The notes below the pieces were generated by a model, which was not told where the DNA came from, did not search any database, and was given only the letters and a program-made list of their open reading frames with translations. Source: Streptomyces sp. L-9-10 (GTDB lineage: Bacteria > Actinomycetota > Actinomycetes > Streptomycetales > Streptomycetaceae). Taken from it: a stretch of DNA of 64,000 bases. Positions 1 to 9,224 of the stretch are shown here, piece by piece. The translations under genes and the position numbers were made by a program. Positions within the stretch are counted from its first letter, which is position 1, and the number at the start of each line of letters is the position of its first letter. The DNA lies in NCBI RefSeq assembly GCF_004151105.1, contig NZ_PHRF01000162.1, forward strand, positions 363,964 to 427,963. The letters run 5' to 3'.

Positions 1-2
1 GG

Positions 3-983
3 CCGCTCCAGGTCGCGCGGTTCGTGGCGGGACCCCAGCATCTCTTCGCCACCGTGTTCCGGCCGGTGATCTCCCTGCTCAACACCGTCGCCAACCGGCT
101 GGTCCGGCTGCTGGGCGTGGAACCGACCGACGAACTCGCCTCGGCCCGCACCCCCGGCGAACTGGTCTCCCTGGCCCGCCACTCCGCCCGCGCGGGCACC
201 CTCGAACAGGACACCGCCGATCTGTTCGTACGGACCCTCTCACTCGGCCGGCTCACCGCGCAGCATGTGATGACCCCCCGGGTGAAGGTGAGCGCCCTCC
301 AGGCCGACGCGACCGCCGCGGACGTCCTCAACCTCACCCGGGCCACCGGTCTGTCCCGCTTCCCCGTCTACCGGGAGCGCATCGACGAGATCGTGGGCAT
401 GGTGCATCTCAAGGACGCGCTCGCGGTCCCGGTGGAGCGGCGGCTGCGCACCCCGGCCGGCCGGATCGCCGTACCGGCCCTGCTGGTCCCCGAGACCCTG
501 CCCGTGCAGCAGCTCCTCGAACGGCTGCGCAGCGAGCAGCCGATAGCCATCGTGGTCGACGAGTACGGCGGTACGGCCGGTGTCGTCACCCTGGAGGACA
601 TCATCGAGGAGCTGGTCGGCGAGGTGCGCGACGAGCACGACGCCGAGGGCGACGGACGGCCGGAACTGGCCGCCGTCGCGGCCGAGGACGGCCGCCCCGC
701 CTGGGACGCCGACGGCAGCGCCCGGGTCCTCACCCTGCGGCGGATCGGACTCGACGTACCCGAGGGACCGTACGAGACCCTCGCCGGCCTCGTCGCCGAT
801 CTGCTGGGCCGTATCCCGGCCCCCGGCGACCGGGCGGAACTGCCGGGCTGGCGGCTCTCCGTACGCCAGGTGGACCGCTACCGGGCCGAGCGGGTCCGGC
901 TGGTACGTACCGCCGAGCTTCCGGCGGGCACCCCGGCCGACCAGCGGGCCTGCGTCCCGGCGATGGCGGAGGGGCCCCGATGA
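3..983 (+). CDS. CNNM/HlyC-CorC family membrane protein, 5' end missing
   Basis: The reading frame is open from the window edge, so the start codon and most of the membrane DUF21/CNNM domain lie to the left. What remains begins at the end of the membrane domain (residues like ARFVAGPQHLFATVFRPV), then carries a paired CBS domain and a C-terminal CorC_HlyC transporter-associated domain. The typical CBS signatures are visible: VMTPR near the start of the first CBS, SRFPVY and IVGMVHLKD, then AIVVDEYGGTAGVVTLEDIIEELVG. These proteins are membrane-bound, and some members take part in Mg2+ or Co2+ handling. The stop overlaps the next gene's start (ATGA), so the two are translationally coupled. Family call is firm; the transported ion is unknown. 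Confidence 0.9.
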   Translation, partial: PLQVARFVAGPQHLFATVFRPVISLLNTVANRLVRLLGVEPTDELASARTPGELVSLARHSARAGTLEQDTADLFVRTLSLGRLTAQHVMTPRVKVSALQADATAADVLNLTRATGLSRFPVYRERIDEIVGMVHLKDALAVPVERRLRTPAGRIAVPALLVPETLPVQQLLERLRSEQPIAIVVDEYGGTAGVVTLEDIIEELVGEVRDEHDAEGDGRPELAAVAAEDGRPAWDADGSARVLTLRRIGLDVPEGPYETLAGLVADLLGRIPAPGDRAELPGWRLSVRQVDRYRAERVRLVRTAELPAGTPADQRACVPAMAEGPR

Positions 984-2083
984 GCGCCCTGCAACTCGTC
1001 TTCGCCCTGCTGCTCGTCCTGGCCAACGGCTTCTTCGTCGGAGCCGAGTTCGCCCTCGTCTCCGTACGCCGCAGCCAGATCGAACCGCACGCCGCACGAG
1101 GCTCCGCGCGGGCCAGACAGGTGCTGCACGGTCTGGAGAACCTGCCGCAGATGATGGCGGCCGCGCAGTTCGGCATCACCGTCTGCTCCCTGACGCTCGG
1201 CGCGGTCGCCGAGCCCACGGTGGCGCATCTGCTGGAGCCCGTCTTCCACGCAGCCCATGTGCCCGAGGGACTGATCCATCCGCTGGGCTATGTCATAGCC
1301 CTCGCGCTGGTCGTCTTCCTGCATCTGGTCATCGGCGAGATGGTCCCGAAGAACCTCGCCATGGCCGCGCCCGAGAAGACCGCGCTCTGGTTCAGCCCCG
1401 GCCTGGTCGGTTTCGCCCGGCTGTGCCGCCCGGTGACGGCCGGCCTCGGCGCCTGCGCCCGGCTGGTGCTGCGGGCCTTCCACGTCGAGCCCAAGGACGA
1501 GGTGGAGGCGGTCTTCACCAGCGAGCAGCTCAACCGGCTCGTCGAGGACTCGGGCCAGGCGGGACTGCTCGAACCGGAGGCGCAGGAACGGCTGGAGGAC
1601 GCCCTGGAGCTGGGCAGCCGCCCGGTCACGGACGTACTCCTGACCCGTGCCTCCCTGGTGACGGTGACCCCCGCGGTCACCCCGCGCGAGATCGAGGAGC
1701 TGACGGTACGCACCGGCTACTCCCGCTACCCGGTCTGCGCGGAGGGCGGAGGGGCCTTCATGGGGTATCTGCATGTCAAGGACGTCCTCGATCTGGAAGC
1801 CGGCGAACGCGCCGTGCCGCAGCACATCTGGCGGCCGATGGCGACGCTGCGGGCGGAACTCCCGCTGGACGACGCGCTCACCGTGATGCGCCGCGCGGCC
1901 TCGCATCTGGCGCAGGTCGCGGACGCGTCCGGCCGGGTGCTCGGTCTGGTGGCCCTGGAGGACGTCCTGGAAATGCTGGTCGGTGAGGTACGCGACCCGT
2001 CCCACCGGGCGACGGCGGCGCCGAAGCCGGCCCTGGTGGGTGAGCAGCGCACGGACCAGTCCGATCAGGTCCTGGCGCGCTGA
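980..2083 (+). CDS. CNNM/HlyC family membrane protein, lacks CorC_HlyC tail
   Basis: A 367-residue paralogue of the preceding gene. The N-terminal half is a DUF21/CNNM membrane domain with hydrophobic segments near residues 3-24, 52-75, 98-120 and 128-150 and the conserved GEMVPKNLA turn. The second half holds two CBS motifs (GYSRYPVC, FMGYLHVKD, then LGLVALEDVLEMLVGEV). The protein stops about 30 residues after the second CBS motif, so it has no CorC_HlyC domain, unlike its upstream neighbour. Its ATG overlaps the upstream stop in ATGA. The two products probably work as a pair in the membrane, with only one carrying the accessory domain; that is inference. Confidence 0.9.
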   Translation: MSALQLVFALLLVLANGFFVGAEFALVSVRRSQIEPHAARGSARARQVLHGLENLPQMMAAAQFGITVCSLTLGAVAEPTVAHLLEPVFHAAHVPEGLIHPLGYVIALALVVFLHLVIGEMVPKNLAMAAPEKTALWFSPGLVGFARLCRPVTAGLGACARLVLRAFHVEPKDEVEAVFTSEQLNRLVEDSGQAGLLEPEAQERLEDALELGSRPVTDVLLTRASLVTVTPAVTPREIEELTVRTGYSRYPVCAEGGGAFMGYLHVKDVLDLEAGERAVPQHIWRPMATLRAELPLDDALTVMRRAASHLAQVADASGRVLGLVALEDVLEMLVGEVRDPSHRATAAPKPALVGEQRTDQSDQVLAR

Positions 2084-2100
2084 CGGGGCAGTCCACGGCA

Positions 2101-2140
2101 GGCGGCGCGCCCGAGGCGGATGAGCCGACGGCGCGCCGCC
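2101..2140. terminator. Bidirectional hairpin terminator
   Basis: Perfect 11-bp inverted repeat, GGCGGCGCGCC at 2101-2111 and GGCGCGCCGCC at 2130-2140, with an 18-nt loop. It lies between two convergent genes, so it can serve both. Confidence 0.65.
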
Positions 2141-2187
2141 GTCGAAGGAGAGGCCGAGCTCGATGCGCGCGGCTCGATGTACGGACC

Positions 2188-4092
2188 TCAGGCGGGCGGC
2201 ATGTCCTGGGGGCCGCGGTTCGCCGGGCCGCGCCCCGAGAGCACCTCGCCGTACGCCTGCATCAGATCGGGCAGCCGCAGCGTCGCCAGATCGTCGCGGG
2301 TCGGCGTCCCGCTGTACCCGGAGAGCCGCAGATCGCGGTACGCGCAGCTCTTCTCGTACAGCGTCCGCACGAAGCGGCCGTTGCCCAGCTCGTCGATCCA
2401 TCCCTGGTCCACGACATGGCCGCTGATCGAGCGCAGCTCGTCCGCCGCCTCCTCGTCCCAGACGTCGCCGTTCTCCGCGGCCAGCACGCCGCCGATGGCG
2501 GTCAGTTCCAGCGGCCGGTAGCTGGGGAAGTCGACGCGGCTGGTGAAGCGTGAGGAGAGGCCCGGATTGGCGGCGAGCAGCCGGTCCATGCCCTCCGGAT
2601 AGCCGGCCAGGATGACCACGAGATGGTCGCGGTTGTCCTCGGCGCGCTTCAGCAGCACCTGAAGGGCCTCGTCACCGTACGCGTCGCCCTTGCTGTAGCC
2701 CGAGTTGGAGAGGCTGTACGCCTCGTCGACGAAGAGCACCCCGCCGATCGCCGAGTCGATCAGCTCATTCGCCTTGACGGCGGTCTGGCCCAGGAACTCG
2801 CCCACCATGTCGGCCCGCTGGGCCTCGACCAGATGGTCCCCGCCGAGCAGCCCCAGGGCGTAGAAGATCCGCCCGAGGATCCGGGCCACGGTCGTCTTGC
2901 CGGTGCCGGAGGGGCCGGAGAAGACAAAGTGACGTTTCGGCGGCTGGACGGGCAGCCCCTGTCCGGCCCGCAGCCGCGCCATGTGCAGCTGCGCCGTCGC
3001 CGCCTTGACCTGCCGTTTCACCGGCTCCAGACCGACCATCCGCTCCAGCTCGGCGAGCGCCTCGGCGAGCAGCGCCGGATCGGTCGGGCCGTCCGGGAAG
3101 CGCGGCGGAGCGGGGGCCGCGGGCGGCGGGGCCTTCTCCCGTACGCCTTCGCGTGCCGGGGGCGGGGTGACCCCGCCCAGCTGGGGCTGGACCTCGTTGC
3201 CGATCCGTACGTCGGAGCCGACCGAGCCCTCCGGTTCGCCCCCGGACTCCGCCGTGTCCGCCGCGTCCTGGCCGAGCCCCGCGCGCGCGACCGAGGCGAT
3301 CCCCACCGGATCGTCCGGCCCTTCGTACCCGTCGGAATCGGTGATCGCGGCGAGCCGGGCCGCGGTGTCCATGAACGCCGGATCGAGCCGGTGCACGGCC
3401 CGGTAGAGCGGCAGCGCGGCGGCGCTGCGTCCGGTGCCCTCATGGGCGCGGGCCAGCCAGTACCGCAGTTCCTTGCGCTGCGGCTGTTCGCTGCGGCAGC
3501 GCATCAGCGCGGTGGACAGCAGCGGCTCCGCCTGCCCGTACATCTCCAGCCGCACCCGCGCCATCCCGCCGAAGAGCCCGGCCTCGATCCCCAGCAGCGG
3601 GTCATGGACCAGCGGTTCGGTGTGGCGCACCAACTGGTCCCAGTCCTTGACCAGATAGGCGCGGCAGGCGTGCAGGAAGCGCACCTGCGGATCGGCGTCC
3701 ACCGGCGGCAGACCCGCGAGGGCCCGGTCCAGCTCCGGCACATGGCGGCCGTCCAGCCAGTGCGAGGCATGGGCGAGCAGCAGATCACGCCCGCTCTCCA
3801 GCACCGGCTGCACCCACCAGCCGAGCCAGTACCAGGAGTTGAGGGTGCGGCGGTGGCGGGAGCGCTGCTCGCCGAAGCGGTCGCGGTGGCGGTACATCCG
3901 CAGCAGGGCGGTGGTGGTGTCGACGCGCAGCGCGTGCAGCCCGAGCCAGCCGTCGGCCATCCCGGGGTCGAGCCGTACGGCGGTCCTGAACTCTTCCTCC
4001 GCCTGGGGATAGGCCCCCATCGTGTAGGCGTCCACACCGCGCACCCAGGCGAGGTCGGCCGGGGCCTGTGTGCCCTGCGCGCCGATATCCAT
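2188..4092 (-). CDS. EccA-like AAA+ ATPase with N-terminal TPR domain (CbxX/CfxQ type)
   Basis: A 634-residue protein. The first ~250 residues are helical and TPR-like; a Pro/Ala-rich linker follows, and then a CbxX/CfxQ-type AAA+ domain. Walker A is GPSGTGKT near residue 391 and Walker B is VLFVDEAYSL near 448. This architecture matches the EccA ATPases of type VII secretion and, more loosely, SpoVK. I chose the ATG at 4092 (MDIGAQ) because a GGGGGA Shine-Dalgarno precedes it; the open frame extends 36 codons further up without a ribosome site. No other ESX component (EccB/C/D/E, EsxA/B) is nearby, so this is an orphan, and its role in secretion is only suggested by domain order. Confidence 0.85.
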   Translation of the reverse strand: MDIGAQGTQAPADLAWVRGVDAYTMGAYPQAEEEFRTAVRLDPGMADGWLGLHALRVDTTTALLRMYRHRDRFGEQRSRHRRTLNSWYWLGWWVQPVLESGRDLLLAHASHWLDGRHVPELDRALAGLPPVDADPQVRFLHACRAYLVKDWDQLVRHTEPLVHDPLLGIEAGLFGGMARVRLEMYGQAEPLLSTALMRCRSEQPQRKELRYWLARAHEGTGRSAAALPLYRAVHRLDPAFMDTAARLAAITDSDGYEGPDDPVGIASVARAGLGQDAADTAESGGEPEGSVGSDVRIGNEVQPQLGGVTPPPAREGVREKAPPPAAPAPPRFPDGPTDPALLAEALAELERMVGLEPVKRQVKAATAQLHMARLRAGQGLPVQPPKRHFVFSGPSGTGKTTVARILGRIFYALGLLGGDHLVEAQRADMVGEFLGQTAVKANELIDSAIGGVLFVDEAYSLSNSGYSKGDAYGDEALQVLLKRAEDNRDHLVVILAGYPEGMDRLLAANPGLSSRFTSRVDFPSYRPLELTAIGGVLAAENGDVWDEEAADELRSISGHVVDQGWIDELGNGRFVRTLYEKSCAYRDLRLSGYSGTPTRDDLATLRLPDLMQAYGEVLSGRGPANRGPQDMPPA

Positions 4093-4463
4093 CAGGTCCC
4101 CCACAAACCGTGCCCCCGGAATGTCCCGCCGGGCGGGCGCCCGCCGGCAGCGTGCCGAACCACCTTGTCGCGGACGGGAATTGACCGCACCGAGAGGCAT
4201 CGTACCTGCGCAGAGGGTGTGCGACTAAGGGCACCGCAGCGTGGGCGGAGCGGTGACCCAGGGTGAGCGCGGGAGGGGTACGGCACGGGTGAAGGGGCGT
4301 CGAACAGGTGCGAAGGGCAGAACGAAGCCCCCGATCACGGGGGAACAACCGGGGGCTTCGCGTCTGCGGCGGCTCCGAAAAGCCGCACATTAAGAACGTA
4401 AGACCTGTCCGGCCCCTCGGTCAAGCCGAGTTGGGCACTCTCCCGGGGTCGATTTCCGACTGC
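4093..4463. other. Intergenic region with terminator and AAA gene promoter
   Basis: 371 bp between two leftward genes. It must hold the promoter of the AAA+ gene near its left end and the terminator of the kinase gene (4323-4360). I find no further open frame with Streptomyces codon bias and no RNA gene I recognise here. Confidence 0.5.
4323..4360 (-). terminator. Hairpin terminator of the small kinase gene
   Basis: Perfect 11-bp inverted repeat CGAAGCCCCCG / CGGGGGCTTCG with a 16-nt loop, about 100 bp downstream of the leftward kinase gene. No run of U follows, which is normal for this genus. Confidence 0.6.
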
Positions 4464-5093
4464 TCAGTATGGAGGCGGAAGCTGATCACACTGTGTGACG
4501 GTTTGGTCCGCCCTCGCGGTCGTCACCGGCCCCGTGCGTATCAGGTACCCCGTCTGTCGCTCGGTTACCAGGGCATCGGCGAAGGGCCGCGAGGGGTCGG
4601 CCGAGAAATGGCGTGTCTCCGCCGTCGTCCACGCGTCCCAGAAGGCGGACAGCGCGGGCCCGTCGCGCCGCCGGCCCCGCTCCCAGGACTCCTCCGCGCC
4701 CCGGTCCATCCAGAAGAGCCGGGCGAGACACGGCCGGAGCGCCCGCCGCCCGGCCCCCACGCCCTCGATGATCACCACGGGGGCGGGCGGCAGCGGACGC
4801 GGCGCGGTGAACCGCCGCAGCGTCCAGTCGTACGGCGCGTAGCGCGCGCTCACGCCGCGCGAGAGCGGCTCGATGACCTGCGACCTCAGCCGTTCCACCC
4901 ACGCGAAGAACTGCTCATGGGCCGCCAGGTCGTCGAGCCGCAGTACGGGCGCTCCGTCCAGCTCCGCCGACAGCCGCGTCGCGAAGGTGGTCTTGCCGGA
5001 GCCCGCGTGCCCGTCGACCGCGATCAGCCGGACGGGACCACAGGAGGGCGGCAGCGCGCGCAGGGCGGTGGCCGGTTCGGTCAGGTCGTTCAT
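4464..5093 (-). CDS. Uridine kinase-like P-loop NTPase
   Basis: A 209-residue P-loop protein. The N-terminus reads LIAVDGHAGSGKTTFATRLSAEL, a Walker A of the uridine kinase/phosphoribulokinase group, followed by LRLDDL and YAPYDW, which resemble the substrate and lid regions of that group, and VVIIEGVGAGR as the Walker B-like strand. Nucleoside or another small hydroxyl compound is the likely substrate; it cannot be named from sequence. The ATG at 5093 is preceded by a purine-rich stretch (GGGTGGGACGG); the frame stays open upstream but without a ribosome site. It is a stand-alone gene. Confidence 0.75.
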   Translation of the reverse strand: MNDLTEPATALRALPPSCGPVRLIAVDGHAGSGKTTFATRLSAELDGAPVLRLDDLAAHEQFFAWVERLRSQVIEPLSRGVSARYAPYDWTLRRFTAPRPLPPAPVVIIEGVGAGRRALRPCLARLFWMDRGAEESWERGRRRDGPALSAFWDAWTTAETRHFSADPSRPFADALVTERQTGYLIRTGPVTTARADQTVTQCDQLPPPY

Positions 5094-5166
5094 CCGTCCC
5101 ACCCTACGAGGCCGCGTCCCAGGCGGCCCGGCGCGGTCGCCGCCGCAGGTCACGTCACCGGTGAAG

Positions 5167-5178
5167 ACCAATATTGGT
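5167..5178. promoter_or_regulatory. 12-bp perfect palindrome upstream of C39 peptidase gene
   Basis: ACCAATATTGGT is a perfect palindrome and is AT-rich against its surroundings. It lies between the divergent kinase and peptidase genes, 169 bp upstream of the peptidase start, and looks like a regulator site. The regulator is unknown. Confidence 0.35.
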
Positions 5179-5346
5179 GGGCCGACGCGGTCCGAATCGC
5201 TGGCAGAGGCCCACCGCGAACCGCGATAGTGGACGACTGTCGAACCGCCGTCATCTCTCCGCGCTCTCCCGTATCCCCGGCGTTCTCACCGTTCCCAGCG
5301 TTCCGAACGTTCTCACCGCTCTCTCCGCCTTCGACCGGAGGTTCTC

Positions 5347-6747
5347 ATGACCAGCCCCACCTCACGCAGAACCGTGCTGGCCGCCGCGCTCGCGGCTGTC
5401 GCGGGCACCGGGGCGGCGGGCGCGGTCCCGGCCGCCGCCGCTTCCGCCCCTACCCGGGACCCGGCCCCCGCCTCACCCCCCTCGACCTCGACGGCTCCCA
5501 CCGGGGCGAAACCTCTTGTGGACAACGCCTTCTGGACCTCGTACGCCGACTGGCGCGCCGGTACCGCGAAGGGCACTCGCGCGGTGTCCGGCACCCGGCC
5601 CTCGCTGGTGATTGGTGTCCCCGCCGGGCGCACCGACTACGCCGATCCGCACACCGGTACGACCACCACCTGGGAGTACGGGACCTGGACCTCACCCCTG
5701 CACCGCTCGAAGGTCCCCGCCACCGAGGTGATCGCCTCCTGGAACGCCAGGACGCCGGCCGGCACCTGGCTCCAGATCGAACTGCGCGGCCAGTACGCCG
5801 ACGGCACCGAGACGCCCTGGTACGTGCTGGGCCGCTGGACCTCGGGCGACGGCGAGGGCGACATCCGGCGCACGTCCCTCGACGGCCAGACCGACGGGCG
5901 CAGCAGCATCTGGACCGACACCTTCTCGGTGGACGACCCGGCGAGCGGGCTGCGTCTCGCCTCGTACCGGCTGCGGCTCACCCTTTACCGCAGGCCCGGC
6001 ACCACGCTCACGCCGGTCGTGCACCGGGCGGGCGCGATGGCCTCCGACGTCCCGGACCGGTTCACCGTCCCCGCGTCCGAGCCCGGTCTCGCCCGCGAGC
6101 TGACCGTGCCGCGCTACTCGCAGAACATCCACACCGGGCAGTACCCCGAGTACGACAACGGCGGCGAGGCCTGGTGCAGCCCCACCTCCTCGCAGATGAT
6201 CATCGAGTACTGGGGGCGCCGGCCCACCGCCGAGGACCTCGCCTGGGTGAACCCGGACTTCGCCGACCCCCAGGTCTGCCACGCGGCCCGGTTCACCTAC
6301 GACTACCAGTACGAGGGGTGCGGCAACTGGCCCTTCAACGCCGCGTACGCCACCACCTACCGGGACATGAGCGCGGCCGTGACCCGGCTGGGCTCGCTCA
6401 CCGACGTGGAGACCCTCATCCGCGCCGGTATCCCCGTGATCACCTCGCAGTCCTTCCTCAAGGAGGAGCTGACGGGGGCGGGTTACGGCACCGCGGGCCA
6501 TCTGATGACCGTGATCGGTTTCACCGCCGAGGGCGATGTGATCGCCAATGACCCCGCCTCGCCGGACAACCCCGCCGTACGCCGTGTCTACCGGCGCGTG
6601 GAATGGGAGAACATCTGGCTCAGGACCAAGCGGTACAACGCCTCGGGCAAGGTGACCTCCGGCACGGGCGGCGTCTGCTACGTCTACTGGCCCGCCGCGC
6701 CGGACGCGGCTCAGCGCCGGGCCCTGCGGTCGGTGGGCCTGCTCTGA
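5347..6747 (+). CDS. Exported C39-family (papain-like) peptidase
   Basis: 466 residues. The N-terminus has a Tat-type signal (SRRTVLAAALAAVAGTG...AVPAAAA), followed by a Pro/Ser/Thr-rich linker. A beta-rich domain of about 200 residues precedes the catalytic part. The C-terminal domain shows the peptidase_C39_2 triad candidates: Cys near 277 in GEAWCSPTSSQMI, His near 386 in AGHLMTVIGF and Asp near 401 in ANDPAS. The ATG has a GGAGG Shine-Dalgarno. Family members are secreted cysteine peptidases or related hydrolases; the substrate is unknown. A terminator follows at 6764. It stands alone. Confidence 0.85.
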   Translation: MTSPTSRRTVLAAALAAVAGTGAAGAVPAAAASAPTRDPAPASPPSTSTAPTGAKPLVDNAFWTSYADWRAGTAKGTRAVSGTRPSLVIGVPAGRTDYADPHTGTTTTWEYGTWTSPLHRSKVPATEVIASWNARTPAGTWLQIELRGQYADGTETPWYVLGRWTSGDGEGDIRRTSLDGQTDGRSSIWTDTFSVDDPASGLRLASYRLRLTLYRRPGTTLTPVVHRAGAMASDVPDRFTVPASEPGLARELTVPRYSQNIHTGQYPEYDNGGEAWCSPTSSQMIIEYWGRRPTAEDLAWVNPDFADPQVCHAARFTYDYQYEGCGNWPFNAAYATTYRDMSAAVTRLGSLTDVETLIRAGIPVITSQSFLKEELTGAGYGTAGHLMTVIGFTAEGDVIANDPASPDNPAVRRVYRRVEWENIWLRTKRYNASGKVTSGTGGVCYVYWPAAPDAAQRRALRSVGLL

Positions 6748-6763
6748 CGCGTCGCCCTCCCCT

Positions 6764-6793
6764 GCGGCCGGAGGAACGATCCCCTCCGGCCGC
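6764..6793 (+). terminator. Hairpin terminator of C39 peptidase gene
   Basis: Perfect 11-bp inverted repeat GCGGCCGGAGG / CCTCCGGCCGC with an 8-nt loop, starting 17 bp after the peptidase stop. Confidence 0.7.
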
Positions 6794-6874
6794 TCGTGGC
6801 GGCCCGGGGACTCTCTGCGATACTGCGGGCGATCGTGCGCACACCCCGTGGCAGCCGGAGACCAGGACGCGAAT

Positions 6875-7558
6875 GTGAATCGCAGTGAACAGCGCGGCAG
6901 CTCCGAACGCTCCCAGGCCCGGCGCTCCGAACTCATCGCGACCGGCCGGAAGTTGTTCGCCGACACCTCGTACGACGCGCTGTCGATGGACGACATAGCC
7001 CAGCACGCCGGGGTCGCCAAGGGGCTGATCTACTACTACTTCAAGAACAAGCGCGGCTACTACCTCGCCATCGTCGAGGACTCGGTCGCCGAACTCGTCT
7101 CGCTCGCCTCGGGCGGCGCCGAACTCCCGCGCACCCAGCGCGTACAGCGCACCGTCGAGGCCTATCTGAGCTTCGCCCAGTACAACGAGGCGGCGTACCG
7201 CACCATCATCACGGGCGGCGTCGGCTTCGACACCCAGGTCCAGGCGATCCGCGACGCCGTACGGACGGGCCTGGTCTCCACGGTCGCCCAGGGCGCGTAC
7301 GGCCGCTCCGACATCCCGCCGATCGCCCGGCTCGCCCTGCTCGGCTGGCTCAGCAGCGTCGAGTGGCTCACGCTCGAATGGCTGGAGTACCAGCAGGACC
7401 TGCCCAGGGAGATCCCGCGCGATCTGCTCGTACGGATGCTGCGCCACACGCTGGACACGATCGAGGAGTTCTCCCCGGAGTGCCCCGCGCCGCCGCAGGA
7501 CCTCGACTGGCGCCCCGTCACCGGCCTCGACGCGAGCCAGGAGTCCCCGCGGGCATGA
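6875..7558 (+). CDS. TetR family transcriptional regulator
   Basis: 227 residues. The N-terminal helix-turn-helix is classical TetR: LIATGRKLFADTSYDALSMDDIAQHAGVAKGLIYYYFKNK, with the Y-Y-F-K signature. The C-terminal half is a helical ligand-binding region rich in aromatic residues (LSSVEWLTLEWLEY). I chose the GTG at 6875 because AGGA sits 7 nt upstream; a GTG 27 nt earlier has no ribosome site. Neither neighbour is divergent, so the target is not given by context. The upstream 80 bp shows no clear palindrome. Confidence 0.88.
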   Translation: MNRSEQRGSSERSQARRSELIATGRKLFADTSYDALSMDDIAQHAGVAKGLIYYYFKNKRGYYLAIVEDSVAELVSLASGGAELPRTQRVQRTVEAYLSFAQYNEAAYRTIITGGVGFDTQVQAIRDAVRTGLVSTVAQGAYGRSDIPPIARLALLGWLSSVEWLTLEWLEYQQDLPREIPRDLLVRMLRHTLDTIEEFSPECPAPPQDLDWRPVTGLDASQESPRA

Positions 7559-7564
7559 AGTCGC

Positions 7565-7600
7565 CGGGGGCGGGGGCCTCTGAGGCTCTCCCCGCCCCCG
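7565..7600. terminator. Bidirectional terminator between tetR and chitinase
   Basis: Perfect 11-bp inverted repeat CGGGGGCGGGG / CCCCGCCCCCG with a 14-nt loop, between two convergent genes. Confidence 0.7.
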
Positions 7601-7633
7601 ACGGGCCGGTCGCGCGATCGCGTCGCGCAGGCT

Positions 7634-8872
<1,239 letters not shown>

Positions 8873-9224
8873 GGGATCTCCTCGTGGGGGAGGAAGAGCG
8901 AGTGGGGGGCAGCGAAGTCATGGCGTCGACTTGGCATGAACGCGAAATGCGTTGGGGTGGACGTTAGAAGGACTAGACCACTGGGGTCAATGGTTCGGAC
9001 CAAGTTCGGACCGGCCAGTGGCCACTTCCCGCCCGTGACGGAAGGGCGCCCGATCGGGCATACTCCAACGCGCCACAGTCACTGATCAGCCGCTTCCGTG
9101 ATCCGGAGGTGCAGCATCGGCTGGGCACCACTGCCGTCCGGGGGCACCCCCGGACTCCAGCCGGCGGCGCCGCCACACCCCGCGTGCGCGCCGCCGCAGC
9201 GCCCGACAGGGAGGAGAGCGCCGT
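8873..9224. other. Divergent promoter region chitinase / acyl-CoA dehydrogenase
   Basis: 352 bp. The left part holds the chitinase promoter and DasR-like box. The right part leads into the GGGAGGAG ribosome site of the dehydrogenase. I see no other gene here. Confidence 0.5.
8961..8990 (-). promoter_or_regulatory. Chitinase promoter with DasR-responsive-like element in the spacer
   Basis: On the minus strand, TTGACC (8990-8985) and TAACGT (8966-8961) are separated by exactly 18 bp, a good housekeeping-type promoter 89 bp upstream of the start. The spacer itself (8982-8967) reads AGTGGTCTAGTCCTTC, which matches 12 of 16 positions of the DasR consensus AGTGGTCTAGACCACT, with the left half perfect. 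A repressor bound here would block the polymerase. Upstream, two related GGTTCGGACC / AGTTCGGACC boxes stand 11 bp apart. Confidence 0.65.

Noticed and set aside
2623..4266. Long open frames antisense to real genes (for example 547 residues at 2623-4266 and 1,261 residues at 43431-47216)
   Set aside because: Shadows of high-GC genes: no ribosome sites, wrong codon bias, no recognisable domains.
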